Source of the DNA: Oscillospiraceae bacterium
GTDB taxonomy: Bacteria; Bacillota; Clostridia; UMGS1883
Direction: 5' to 3'
NCBI GenBank assembly: GCA_022508735.1
Contig: JAFLUQ010000018.1
Span: 2,101 to 23,262, forward strand
DNA length: 21,162 nucleotides
Shown in pieces: positions 1 to 7,037 of the stretch (the stretch's first letter is position 1; each line of letters opens with the position of its first letter). Made by a program: the position numbers and the translations under genes. The notes beneath the pieces are model-generated. The model saw only the letters and a list, made by a program, of their open reading frames with translations. It made no database searches and was not told the origin of the DNA.

Positions 1-24
1 AAAAACATTTCGCCTTATCACGAC

Positions 25-52
25 GAAAGAGCCCTATTTAATGGGCTCTTTC
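25..52 (-). terminator. Hairpin at the 3' end of rsmG, possible terminator
   Basis: A perfect 10-bp inverted repeat (GAAAGAGCCC at 25-34, GGGCTCTTTC at 43-52, 8-nt loop) covers the last codons and the TAG stop of rsmG. On the minus strand only a short T stretch follows the stem directly; a five-T run (positions 1-5) is about 20 nt further on. It may be a weak intrinsic terminator or a 3'-end stabilising hairpin for the left-arm operon. Confidence 0.45.
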
Positions 53-741
53 GCTGGTTTACCCGCTTTTCTCGGATATTTTGACGGGGTTCTTCCTATT
101 TTATTTATTATACATAAGGTGTGGTCGAGGCCGCCCTCGTCGATATGGACCTCCTTCACGGCTTCTATACGTCCGCCGAGGGCCTTGATTGCCGCTTTAG
201 CACCGCCTATTTCTTCCTCTGGATCGCCGCCCTTCATGGCAATAAAGCAGCCGCCCACCTTTACAAAGGGCAGGGCATATTCCGCCAATACCGATAAATC
301 GGCCACTGCCCGGGCGACTGCAACATCAAAGCTCTCACGCAGCTCACTGTGCCCGCCGTCCTCAGCCCTCATGTGCACCGCCTCAATATTTTCAAGGCCC
401 AGAGATAAAATCACATCATTTAAAAAGCCCACGCGCTTATTAAGGCTGTCGAGCATGGTGACGCATAGGTCAGGCCGCGCAATTTTGAGTGGCAGCGACG
501 GAAAGCCCGCGCCCGCGCCTATGTCTATAACACTCGCGCCGGGCGGGAATTTGTCGGTCATGAGAGGGGTTACGGAGTCGAGAAAGTGTCGGGAGATTAT
601 CTCATCTTTTTCCGTTATAGCGGTTAAATTCATGACCTTGTTCCGATTAAGCAGCATATCCATGTATTTTTCAAATCGGTCGAGTTGAGTATCATCGAGA
701 GATATACCCATATTTTCCGCACCTGTTTTAAGCTTTTCCAT
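34..741 (-). CDS. rsmG: 16S rRNA (guanine-N7)-methyltransferase RsmG (GidB)
   Basis: RsmG methylates N7 of G527 (E. coli numbering) in the 530 loop of 16S rRNA with S-adenosylmethionine; loss of the enzyme gives low-level streptomycin resistance in several bacteria (family knowledge). The 235-residue protein has the usual family length. SAM-binding motif I (VIDIGAGAGFPSLPL) is at about residues 71-85, preceded by the family's NLTAI...RHFLDS segment (about 38-56). The ATG start follows mnmG by 4 nt, and its AGGGGGT ribosome site lies inside the last mnmG codons, so the two genes should be co-transcribed and possibly translationally coupled. It is the last gene of the left-arm series in this window. 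Confidence 0.96.
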   Translation of the reverse strand: MEKLKTGAENMGISLDDTQLDRFEKYMDMLLNRNKVMNLTAITEKDEIISRHFLDSVTPLMTDKFPPGASVIDIGAGAGFPSLPLKIARPDLCVTMLDSLNKRVGFLNDVILSLGLENIEAVHMRAEDGGHSELRESFDVAVARAVADLSVLAEYALPFVKVGGCFIAMKGGDPEEEIGGAKAAIKALGGRIEAVKEVHIDEGGLDHTLCIINKIGRTPSKYPRKAGKPAKEPIK

Positions 742-745
742 TAAT

Positions 746-2608
746 TTACCCCCTGTCCAAGCTTGCCAGATATATCAGCAGTACGCCGATATCCGCGGGA
801 CTGACGCCGCTGATGCGTCCGGCGCGGCCCACGTTTTCAGGGCGCATTTTGCTGAGCTTTTGCCGGGCCTCAATGCGCAGGCCGTAGACCTTATCGTAAT
901 CTATATCCGGCGGGATCAGGCGTTTTTCATTTCTTTTGAACTGCTCTACCTGCTCGAATTGGCGGCGCACATAGCCCTCGTACTTGACGGATATTTCTAC
1001 CTGCTCCCGCTCGGCCTTGCACAGCTCCGGTCTGCCGGGATCGAAGGGTGCCAGCTCGTCATATCCCACCTCGGGGCGGCGGATAAGCTCAGTTATTTTT
1101 ATTCCCGTGGTGACAGCGCTGCTCTCCTTTTCCTCCAGCAGTGCGTTCAGCTCGGCTGACGGAGGCACGTTCACTCCGCGAAGACGTGAAATTTCGGCCT
1201 CTATCCGGGCCTTTTTCTCCAAAAATTTATTATAGCGCTCATCGTTTATCAGGCCAATCTCGTGGCCGACGGGCGTAAGGCGCAGATCCGCATTGTCCTG
1301 CCGCAGCAGCAGGCGGTATTCCGCACGGCTGGTCAGCATACGGTAGGGCTCGTTTGTGCCCTTGGTCACAAGGTCATCTATGAGCACACCGATATAGGCC
1401 TCGCTGCGGTCAAATACTATCGGCTCAAGGCCGGACAGCTTCCTTGCGGCGTTAATGCCTGCCATCAGCCCTTGGGCGGCGGCCTCCTCATAGCCGCTGG
1501 TGCCGTTAAACTGCCCAGCGCCATATAATCCCGGAACCTCACGGAATTCCAGAGAGGGACGAAGCTGGAGGGGATCGCAGCAATCATATTCTATTGCATA
1601 AGCGCAGCGCATTATTTCGGCGTTCCTGAGGCCCTTCATACTGTGTAGCACATCGAGCTGAACATCCTCCGGAAGTGAGCTGCTCATGCCCTGAATGTAC
1701 ATTTCACTGGTATCAAGGCCCATTGGCTCAATAAACACCTGATGGCGCTCCTTATCGGCAAAGCGAACGACTTTATCCTCTATTGAAGGGCAGTAACGGG
1801 GGCCAACACCGTCAATAAGTCCGTTAAACAGGGGACTGCGGTGAAGATTCGCCCTGATTATATCGTGAGTTTCGGTATTGGTATAGGTCAGGTGGCAGCA
1901 AATTTTATTTTTAATACCCTCGGCCTCGGTTTCAAAGGAGAAGGGGACTATATCCTCGTCTCCCTCCTGAACCTCCATTTCGGTATAATCCAGACTGCGG
2001 CTGTGCACGCGGGCCGGGGTACCTGTTTTGAAGCGCATAAGATCAACGCCCATTTTTTTCAGACTTTCACTGAGTCCGCGGGACGGAAACATTCCGTCAG
2101 GACCTCCGCTGTAGGCTGTTTCTCCCACGATTATCCGCCCCTCAAGGTAGGTTCCCGTAGCGATTATAACAGCTTTGGCAGTGAATTTCACGCCTGTGTG
2201 TATGGTAAGAATAAAACCGTCATCGATTTTCTCTATTTCTTTAACTTCAGCTTGACGAAGAGACAAATTCGTTTGATTTTCCAGACGTTTTTTCATATCT
2301 ATCTGATACATACGTCTGTCCTCCTGCGCACGCAATGAGTGAACGGCAGGACCTTTTCTCAAATTCAGCATACGGGACTGAAGCATATTTTTGTCGGCAC
2401 ACTTACCCATTTCACCGCCGAGGGCGTCAATTTCCCTCACGAGGTGACCTTTTGCGGTTCCGCCGATGCTTGGATTGCAGGGCATATTTGCCACCGCGTC
2501 AAGATTTATTGTGAAAATAACAGTGCTTTTTCCAAGCCGCGCCGCGGCTAAAGCCGCCTCGCAGCCCGCATGGCCCGCGCCTATTACTGCTATATCAAAG
2601 TTATTCAT
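746..2608 (-). CDS. mnmG: tRNA uridine-5-carboxymethylaminomethyl modification enzyme MnmG (GidA)
   Basis: MnmG is the FAD-dependent partner of MnmE. Together they install the carboxymethylaminomethyl (or aminomethyl) group at C5 of wobble U34 in tRNAs reading NNA/NNG codons, using 5,10-methylene-THF. The 620-residue length is typical. The N-terminal Rossmann motif GAGHAG is at residues 10-15. The conserved MPCNPSIGG segment with Cys44 follows, then the second conserved Cys in GVGPRYCPSIEDKV (about 270-283), and the C-terminal MnmE/tRNA-binding end GRAGRISGVSPADIGVLLIYL. The ATG start has AGGTGAT 6 nt upstream. mnmE ends 19 nt upstream, so the two partner genes are adjacent and co-directional, as in most Bacillota. 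Confidence 0.97.
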   Translation of the reverse strand: MNNFDIAVIGAGHAGCEAALAAARLGKSTVIFTINLDAVANMPCNPSIGGTAKGHLVREIDALGGEMGKCADKNMLQSRMLNLRKGPAVHSLRAQEDRRMYQIDMKKRLENQTNLSLRQAEVKEIEKIDDGFILTIHTGVKFTAKAVIIATGTYLEGRIIVGETAYSGGPDGMFPSRGLSESLKKMGVDLMRFKTGTPARVHSRSLDYTEMEVQEGDEDIVPFSFETEAEGIKNKICCHLTYTNTETHDIIRANLHRSPLFNGLIDGVGPRYCPSIEDKVVRFADKERHQVFIEPMGLDTSEMYIQGMSSSLPEDVQLDVLHSMKGLRNAEIMRCAYAIEYDCCDPLQLRPSLEFREVPGLYGAGQFNGTSGYEEAAAQGLMAGINAARKLSGLEPIVFDRSEAYIGVLIDDLVTKGTNEPYRMLTSRAEYRLLLRQDNADLRLTPVGHEIGLINDERYNKFLEKKARIEAEISRLRGVNVPPSAELNALLEEKESSAVTTGIKITELIRRPEVGYDELAPFDPGRPELCKAEREQVEISVKYEGYVRRQFEQVEQFKRNEKRLIPPDIDYDKVYGLRIEARQKLSKMRPENVGRAGRISGVSPADIGVLLIYLASLDRG

Positions 2609-2627
2609 GATATCACCTGCCTCTAAG

Positions 2628-3953
2628 TTACTTACCTAAACAGAATTCCTCGAAAATTTTATCTACCAGCTCCTGATTTATGCTGATACCTTCAGCTTCA
2701 CCGAGGGCGGACACGGCTTCGCCGATATCTATGGCGGCAAGATCGCTGTAAAAGCCGTCGGAAAGGGATTTAAGAGCGCGTTCAATCGCGTCGGCGGCCC
2801 GTGTAACGGCCTCACGCTGGCGGCGGTTAGCTATAACCGCGCCTCCGCTGTCCATTAATCCCAGCTCGGCTACTATAGCGGCACGAATTTTATCCACACC
2901 GATATTATCGCGGGCGGATATTTTTATATAGTCCTCCCTGCCGTCCTCCGCAAGATCACACTTATTTGCGGCCTTGATGACGTTACAGGGGATTTCCGCG
3001 AGTATATTTTCCTCCTCAGCGGTCAGAGGGCGGCCTGCTTCGGTAAGAAATACGCAAATATCTGCTTCTTTTAATCGAGCGCGGCTCATGCGAACGCCAA
3101 TTTGCTCTATACTGTCGCCGCTCTCGCGAATACCTGCGGTGTCACTGAGACAGACAGGTATACCCTCCACATCTATCCACACCTCCACCACATCGCGGGT
3201 GGTGCCGGCAACGGTATTAACAATGGCTCTTTCTCTGCCGCACAGGGCGTTCAGCAGAGAGCTTTTCCCGGTATTGGGCACGCCGCAGATAACGCAGTTT
3301 ATTCCGTTTCTGAGCGCCTCTCCCCGACGGGAGGTATTTTTCAGTTTATTAAGAGTATTCAGCATCCCGTTCAGCTGGGTCGATATATCGCCGCCGCTGA
3401 AAGCCTCCACATCCTCTTCAGGAAAATCTGAGGATACCTGTATGGCCGCGAGGAGGCGTAGCAGCTCGCCGCGTATTTCCCGTATGGGAACGGAAATACC
3501 TCCCTCGAGACGGTTTACCGCAGCCCAAAGGGCACCGTCGGTGCGAGCGTCGATTATATCTTTAACGGCCTCGGCCTGAGTGAGGCTGAGCTTGCCGTTC
3601 ATAAATGCCCGTTTGGTGAATTCACCGGGCTCTGCTAAAGCACAGCCCGCTTCCACAAGAGCATCAAGAATACGGTTAACCACAACTGTTCCGCCATGGC
3701 AGCTTATTTCACATACGTTTTCCCCGGTAAAAGACCGCGGTGCACGGAACACTGTTACAAGACATTCGTCTATAACACCGTTTTTATCAATTGCCTTTCC
3801 AAAGATGACGGTGTGGGATTCGGACTCAGAAAGAGACTTTTTTGACTTAAATATCTTTGCTGTATATTCTATGGAGTTGTCTCCGCTGACCCTAATTACC
3901 GCAATTCCGCCGCGTCCGTACGGAGTAGAAAGGGCGCATATAGCTTTAGACAA
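2628..3953 (-). CDS. mnmE: tRNA modification GTPase MnmE (TrmE)
   Basis: MnmE is the K+-stimulated GTPase partner of MnmG in U34 tRNA modification. It has an N-terminal formyl-THF-binding domain (STPYGRGGIAVIRVSG, 9-24), a helical domain, and an inserted G domain with G1 GVPNTGKS (224-231), the TTR switch (251-253), G3 DTAG (271-274) and G4 NKCD (330-333). The C-terminal catalytic C-x-G-K motif is CLGK (438-441), ending exactly at the stop as in the family. The start is TTG: AGGAGGTG at 3961-3968 is 7 nt upstream, and the predicted first residues (MSKAICALSTP) match family N-termini. A hairpin terminator separates it from jag, so expression depends on readthrough or a promoter I did not identify. 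Confidence 0.96.
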   Translation of the reverse strand: MSKAICALSTPYGRGGIAVIRVSGDNSIEYTAKIFKSKKSLSESESHTVIFGKAIDKNGVIDECLVTVFRAPRSFTGENVCEISCHGGTVVVNRILDALVEAGCALAEPGEFTKRAFMNGKLSLTQAEAVKDIIDARTDGALWAAVNRLEGGISVPIREIRGELLRLLAAIQVSSDFPEEDVEAFSGGDISTQLNGMLNTLNKLKNTSRRGEALRNGINCVICGVPNTGKSSLLNALCGRERAIVNTVAGTTRDVVEVWIDVEGIPVCLSDTAGIRESGDSIEQIGVRMSRARLKEADICVFLTEAGRPLTAEEENILAEIPCNVIKAANKCDLAEDGREDYIKISARDNIGVDKIRAAIVAELGLMDSGGAVIANRRQREAVTRAADAIERALKSLSDGFYSDLAAIDIGEAVSALGEAEGISINQELVDKIFEEFCLGK

Positions 3954-3975
3954 ATCGAGTCACCTCCTGATCAAA

Positions 3976-4007
3976 CAAAAATTACGGGCTGCCACAAAGC
4001 AGCCCGT
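3976..4007 (-). terminator. Intrinsic terminator between jag and mnmE
   Basis: On the minus strand ACGGGCTGC pairs with GCAGCCCGT (arms 3999-4007 and 3984-3992, 9 bp, 6-nt loop), followed by AATTTTTG. This is a standard rho-independent terminator within 6 nt of the jag stop codon and only 16 nt ahead of the mnmE ribosome binding site. It would end or attenuate the rpmH-to-jag transcript before mnmE. Confidence 0.8.
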
Positions 4008-4012
4008 TTCTC

Positions 4013-4795
4013 TTATTCTTCCGCCGCCTCGCCGCCGGTGCTTGCCACATAAGCCTCATAGCTTTCAAACTTCTTGGGCTTTTCGGGTTTTTGTTCCTCA
4101 TATCCGGTCACAAGCTCGTTTTCCTTACGGTTATAGCGGTATTTGGACTTATAATCGCTGCCGTACTCCTTCTTCTTGGGGGCGATAACTATTCTCCTGT
4201 TGGGTTCATCACCGGTGGAATAAGTATAGATATTCTTAAATTCCTGAAGAGTGGAGTGTATTATCCTTCTCTCGTTGGGATTCATCGGCTCAAGAGTGAT
4301 GCTGCGGTGAGTGCGGCCCACAAATGCTGCCTTACTTTTGGCAAGACGAACAAGGGTGGCCTCTCTCTTTTCGCGGTAATCCTCAATATTAAGAGATACC
4401 CTAATATAGCTGTCTTCTCCCTTATTAACTACCAGACTGGTGAGATACTGAAGAGCGTCAAGGTTGTCTCCGCGACGGCCTATAATATAACCTACGGCAT
4501 CTTCATCGCAGTTAATAGCAATATCTATTCTTTCATCTTCATAAGTGGAGCTGAGACTGACTTCAATACCAACTTCCGCAAGGAAAGACTTGACAAAGTC
4601 TTCGCCACGGGAAACAGGCGATTCATTCTTAGTAACTCTGACTGTAGCTTCTATGCTGCCAATACCGAGAAAACCCTTTTTTCCCTCATTTACAACCTCT
4701 ATTTCAACCTCATCGCGAGAGGCCCCAAGCTCACTGAGAGCCAGTTCTACAGCCTCGTCGATAGTTTTGGCGCTTTTTTCAATAACCTTATTCAT
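4013..4795 (-). CDS. khpB: RNA-binding protein KhpB/Jag (Jag-N, KH and R3H domains)
   Basis: KhpB (Jag, EloR) is a cytoplasmic RNA-binding protein that works with KhpA and affects cell elongation and division in Gram-positive bacteria; it is nearly always encoded beside yidC. The 260-residue product has a Jag-N domain (residues 1-55, with KKGFLGIG at 39-46), a KH domain with the GxxG loop GRRG (106-109) and an R3H domain (NERRIIH, 174-180). The tail (about 207-260) is charged and probably disordered. I chose the ATG at 4795 because MNKVIEKSAKTIDEAVE lines up with family N-termini; a TTG at 4810 would add five residues and overlap the yidC stop. Neither start has a strong ribosome site, so coupling to yidC is likely. 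Confidence 0.93.
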   Translation of the reverse strand: MNKVIEKSAKTIDEAVELALSELGASRDEVEIEVVNEGKKGFLGIGSIEATVRVTKNESPVSRGEDFVKSFLAEVGIEVSLSSTYEDERIDIAINCDEDAVGYIIGRRGDNLDALQYLTSLVVNKGEDSYIRVSLNIEDYREKREATLVRLAKSKAAFVGRTHRSITLEPMNPNERRIIHSTLQEFKNIYTYSTGDEPNRRIVIAPKKKEYGSDYKSKYRYNRKENELVTGYEEQKPEKPKKFESYEAYVASTGGEAAEE

Positions 4796-4806
4796 TGGAG
4801 TCTTAT

Positions 4807-5721
4807 TCAACCTTTCTGATCATTTTCCTTTTCTTTTTTCAGCTTTTTACTGTCGTTAAGAGTCAGCGGAATATCGCTGGGATGCTTTTTCATCAAAATA
4901 TTTACTATCATCTGCTGGGCCACATTCACAATTGTGCTGGTAAACCAGTATAGCGACATTCCCACAGGCATGATAAATGTAAAGTACGCCGTCATGAGCG
5001 GCATCATAAGAATCATGGAATTATTCATGGCCGCTGCCTGATCACCGCCGGCGCCGGCATTATTTCTGGCCATAATCTTCTTTGTTACAAAAGAGCTGCC
5101 AACAGTGGCAAGCACAGCGAGAACAGGAATTATCCATACACGAAAATCGCCCATGTTTTCACGGAGCATCTTTGTCAGATCTATTCCGAGGAAGTTAAAA
5201 TTAATTGGAGTTTTACCGAGTGCCTCAATGGCTTCGGGTGCTCCGGCCATACCGCAGACCTTTACCTGATAAACAAGATCTCTTGCTCCGAGCTGCACAC
5301 CCGCGGTCTCAGCCACAGAGCGTACGGCATCGGTAACTGCCTGTATCTGATCGGCACTGAGCTGAAGAATATACCTAAGAGGGTTGTATACCACGCCGAT
5401 GAAACCGAAGATTATAAAAAGGCGGACTATCATCGGAAGGCAGCCCGACATTGGATTGATATCATACTTTGTGTAAAGCTTCTGCATCTCAGTATTAAGC
5501 TTTTCTCTATCATTCTTATACTTTTTCTGAAGCTCCGCGATAAGAGGCTGGAGCTGCTGAGTTTTAGATGTGCTTTTCTGGCTTATTATCGTCAGCGGAA
5601 TAGTGAGAAGATTAATAAGTATCGTGACGATCACAAGAGTCCAGCCGTAGTTTTGGATAGCCTCATAAATCGGCCTGATGAGCAAAGCCAAAGGATCGGC
5701 TAAAAAATACATAAAATTCAT
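4807..5721 (-). CDS. yidC: Membrane protein insertase YidC/SpoIIIJ family
   Basis: YidC/Oxa1 inserts and folds membrane proteins, alone or with SecYEG. The 304-residue product is the short Gram-positive form: no large extracellular P1 domain and no lipoprotein signal. Hydrophobic segments are visible at about 24-46, 95-112, 195-213 and 237-270, with the amphipathic charged hairpin (QQLQPLIAELQKKYKND and following, 55-86) between the first two and the conserved NPMSGCLP at 89-96. The C-tail is lysine-rich. The ATG is preceded by AAGGAG. One oddity: the position that in this family normally carries the hydrophilic-groove Arg/Lys is Asn37 (ILINLLTIPL), while Arg100 appears in the next membrane helix (see findings). 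The gene lies 40 nt after yidD and overlaps the jag region. Confidence 0.95.
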   Translation of the reverse strand: MNFMYFLADPLALLIRPIYEAIQNYGWTLVIVTILINLLTIPLTIISQKSTSKTQQLQPLIAELQKKYKNDREKLNTEMQKLYTKYDINPMSGCLPMIVRLFIIFGFIGVVYNPLRYILQLSADQIQAVTDAVRSVAETAGVQLGARDLVYQVKVCGMAGAPEAIEALGKTPINFNFLGIDLTKMLRENMGDFRVWIIPVLAVLATVGSSFVTKKIMARNNAGAGGDQAAAMNNSMILMMPLMTAYFTFIMPVGMSLYWFTSTIVNVAQQMIVNILMKKHPSDIPLTLNDSKKLKKEKENDQKG

Positions 5722-5761
5722 ACTGATTTCTCCTTAAACTTCTTTAAGAGAGGGGAGGATT

Positions 5762-5974
5762 TCAAGGTACGGGATCATAACCACCCTTACAAAATGGGTT
5801 GCATCTTAGTATTCTGCGGACAGACAAATAAAACCCCTTCAAGGCTCCATGCCTTTTGAACGCCTCAAGGGCGTATTCTGAACAGGTCGGATTAAACCTG
5901 CAGCAGGGGGTTTTGATAGGTGAAATGAATTTTTGATAGAATTTAATAAGAAAAATGAAAGCCTTTGTTATCAT
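5762..5974 (-). CDS. yidD: Membrane protein insertion efficiency factor YidD
   Basis: YidD is a small membrane-associated protein that improves YidC-dependent insertion (family knowledge). This 70-residue version has the conserved cysteines and motifs: a hydrophobic amphipathic N-terminus (MITKAFIFLIKFYQKFISP), CCRFNPTCSEYALEA (24-38) and the C-terminal RCNPFCKGGYDPVP (57-70). I chose the ATG at 5974, whose ATGA overlaps the rnpA stop and so suggests translational coupling; an in-frame ATG at 5992 would add six residues unlike the family. The order rpmH-rnpA-yidD-yidC is the canonical one. Confidence 0.95.
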   Translation of the reverse strand: MITKAFIFLIKFYQKFISPIKTPCCRFNPTCSEYALEAFKRHGALKGFYLSVRRILRCNPFCKGGYDPVP

Positions 5975-6309
5975 TGTCTTATTATGCCGCACCTTATAAA
6001 GGCCGCCTCAAGGGCGCCGCTCACAGCCTTAAAGTCGGCTGAAGCCGCGGCGCTTCTGGCCACAAGCACTATATCCATGCTATTACGAACCCGGTCCTCC
6101 ATAAGACGGTAGCTTTCCCTCATCAGACGTCGAACATGATTACGCACGACCGCCTTGCCGACCTTAGAGGACACTGTAAGCCCCAGACGGCAGTAGGGAT
6201 ATGGATTCTGGCGGTAATAGACCACCAGCGGACCGCAGGCGACACTTTTTCCGCGGTAATAGAGTCTTTTGAAATCCTTGTTTTCTTTGATGGAAACGGT
6301 TTTCTTCAT
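5971..6309 (-). CDS. rnpA: Ribonuclease P protein component
   Basis: RnpA is the protein subunit of RNase P, which matures the 5' ends of tRNAs; it binds the precursor leader and stabilises the RNA subunit. The 112-residue basic protein starts MKKTVSIKENKDFKRLYYRGK, as the family does, and carries the RNA-binding RNR-type motif (KVGKAVVRNHVRRLMRESYR, about 50-69). I placed the start at the internal ATG (6309); an upstream in-frame ATG at 6351 adds 14 residues that look unlike the family. Neither start has a good Shine-Dalgarno site. The stop overlaps the yidD start (ATGA). The gene is separated from rpmH by 219 nt, far more than the usual short spacing, and that gap is filled by an inverted-repeat element. 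Confidence 0.94.
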   Translation of the reverse strand: MKKTVSIKENKDFKRLYYRGKSVACGPLVVYYRQNPYPYCRLGLTVSSKVGKAVVRNHVRRLMRESYRLMEDRVRNSMDIVLVARSAAASADFKAVSGALEAAFIRCGIIRQ

Positions 6310-6352
6310 TGTTAAGGTTCCGTAATTTTTTGCTGTTCTTCTTAAACCCATA

Positions 6353-6525
6353 AGGTGAACACCAATTAAATCTGATATGACGATTGTCGAAGAAAATTTT
6401 TCCGAGGCAAGGCAAAAAGCACAGGAATACTTTATGTATTCCGAGCATTTTTAACGAAGCATCAGTGAAAATTTACCGGCAAGCGGCGTATTAAGCCGCA
6501 GGCGTGATTTAACTGGCGTTTACCT
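6353..6525. repeat. Candidate MITE-like element with terminal inverted repeats between rpmH and rnpA
   Basis: The 173-bp segment is bounded by 20-nt imperfect inverted repeats: AGGTGAACACCAATTAAATC at 6353-6372, and GATTTAACTGGCGTTTACCT at 6506-6525 on the other side, 17 of 20 positions complementary, with only transition differences. Inside is a second, long imperfect inverted repeat (about 6392-6430 against 6436-6473) closing on the perfect hairpin GGAATAC-TTTAT-GTATTCC (6424-6442), plus a short GC-rich hairpin GCGGC-GTATTAA-GCCGC (6483-6499). There is no believable ORF. The nested palindromic build is that of a miniature inverted-repeat element or a structured RNA. I could not define a target-site duplication. 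Confidence 0.6.
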
Positions 6526-6528
6526 CAA

Positions 6529-6663
6529 TTAAGCGGAAAGAACCTTTCTGCCTCTCCGGCGACGTCTCTGAAGAACCTTTCTGCCGTTAGCTGTACTCAT
6601 CCTGTTTCTGAAACCGTGGTCCTTTTTTCTCTTTCTTACGTTTGGTTGATAAGTTCTGAGCAT
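6529..6663 (-). CDS. rpmH: 50S ribosomal protein L34
   Basis: L34 is a small, highly basic structural protein of the large ribosomal subunit. The 44-codon frame reads MLRTYQPNVRKRKKDHGFRN and continues RMSTANGRKVLQRRRRRGRK to the end VLSA, a textbook L34 of normal length. The ATG is preceded by AAGGAGGTG at 6671-6679, a near-perfect ribosome site as expected for a highly expressed protein. It is the first gene of the leftward transcription unit and diverges from dnaA across the origin; its promoter lies about 60 nt upstream. Confidence 0.98.
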   Translation of the reverse strand: MLRTYQPNVRKRKKDHGFRNRMSTANGRKVLQRRRRRGRKVLSA

Positions 6664-6723
6664 TGGTGAACACCTCCTTGTATTTTATACGCGTAAAAAA
6701 TCTTTTCCGCACAATACCACCTT

Positions 6724-6753
6724 AGTATATATGATAAAACCCCATCTTGTCAA
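6724..6753 (-). promoter_or_regulatory. Sigma-A-type promoter for rpmH
   Basis: On the minus strand TTGACA (6748-6753) is followed after an 18-nt spacer by TATACT (6724-6729). Transcription would start near 6717, about 54 nt before the rpmH ATG. The -35 is perfect and the -10 is 5 of 6. Confidence 0.75.
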
Positions 6754-6850
6754 TATATTTTTTTAAATTTTTCAAATATTTAGAAAAAAATATCTTTTCA
6801 TTTTAAAATAAATACTTGAAATTTAATTCTGTTTTTGTTATAATTAAAAT
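6751..6850. other. AT-rich stretch of the origin, between divergent promoters
   Basis: This ~100-bp stretch between the rpmH and dnaA promoters is almost entirely A and T, with long T and A runs. It lies beside the DnaA-box cluster and could help duplex opening, although the better unwinding candidate is between dnaA and dnaN. No gene is visible in 6664-7037. Confidence 0.5.
6816..6844 (+). promoter_or_regulatory. Sigma-A-type promoter for dnaA
   Basis: TTGAAA (6816-6821), a 17-nt spacer and a perfect TATAAT (6839-6844). The start would be near 6851, giving a dnaA leader of about 187 nt. All the DnaA-box-like sites of this half of the origin lie downstream of this promoter, inside the leader, which would suit autoregulation by bound DnaA. 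Confidence 0.75.
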
Positions 6851-6875
6851 ATGGTTTTATGCCCTTCTGTGAATG

Positions 6876-7015
6876 TTTTCCACAGTTTTTTTGACGAAAT
6901 ATGTATTTTTCAACAGGAAAAACCCACTGATCAAGGGGTTTACAAGCTGTTTTTAACAGTTTTTTTCAACAACTATGTTGAATTTAATATAGTTTTCAAC
7001 AAGCGTCTATAAACA
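6876..7015 (+). other. oriC: oriC, first DnaA-box cluster (upstream of dnaA)
   Basis: Degenerate DnaA boxes run in the same orientation: TTTTCCACA (6876-6884), TTTTCAACA (6907-6915), TTTTTAACA (6950-6958), TTTTCAACA (6963-6971), TTTTCAACA (6993-7001) and a weaker CTATAAACA (7007-7015); TGTTGAATT (6976-6984) is a reverse-oriented relative. I saw no canonical TTATCCACA. Position beside dnaA, strand switch of the gene order and AT-richness support the origin assignment. Confidence 0.8.
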
Positions 7016-7037
7016 GTTTCATTGAGGAGAATTACAA

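Noticed and set aside
41..688. 215-codon plus-strand frame over rsmG (and similar plus-strand frames over mnmG, mnmE and jag)
   Set aside because: All overlap strongly supported minus-strand genes and their translations look like complement artefacts (Ser/Arg/Ala-rich, no domains).
6343..6535. Target-site duplication around the rpmH-rnpA element
   Set aside because: The flanks (CCCATA on the left, CAATTAAG on the right) do not form a convincing direct repeat, so insertion is inferred from the TIRs only.
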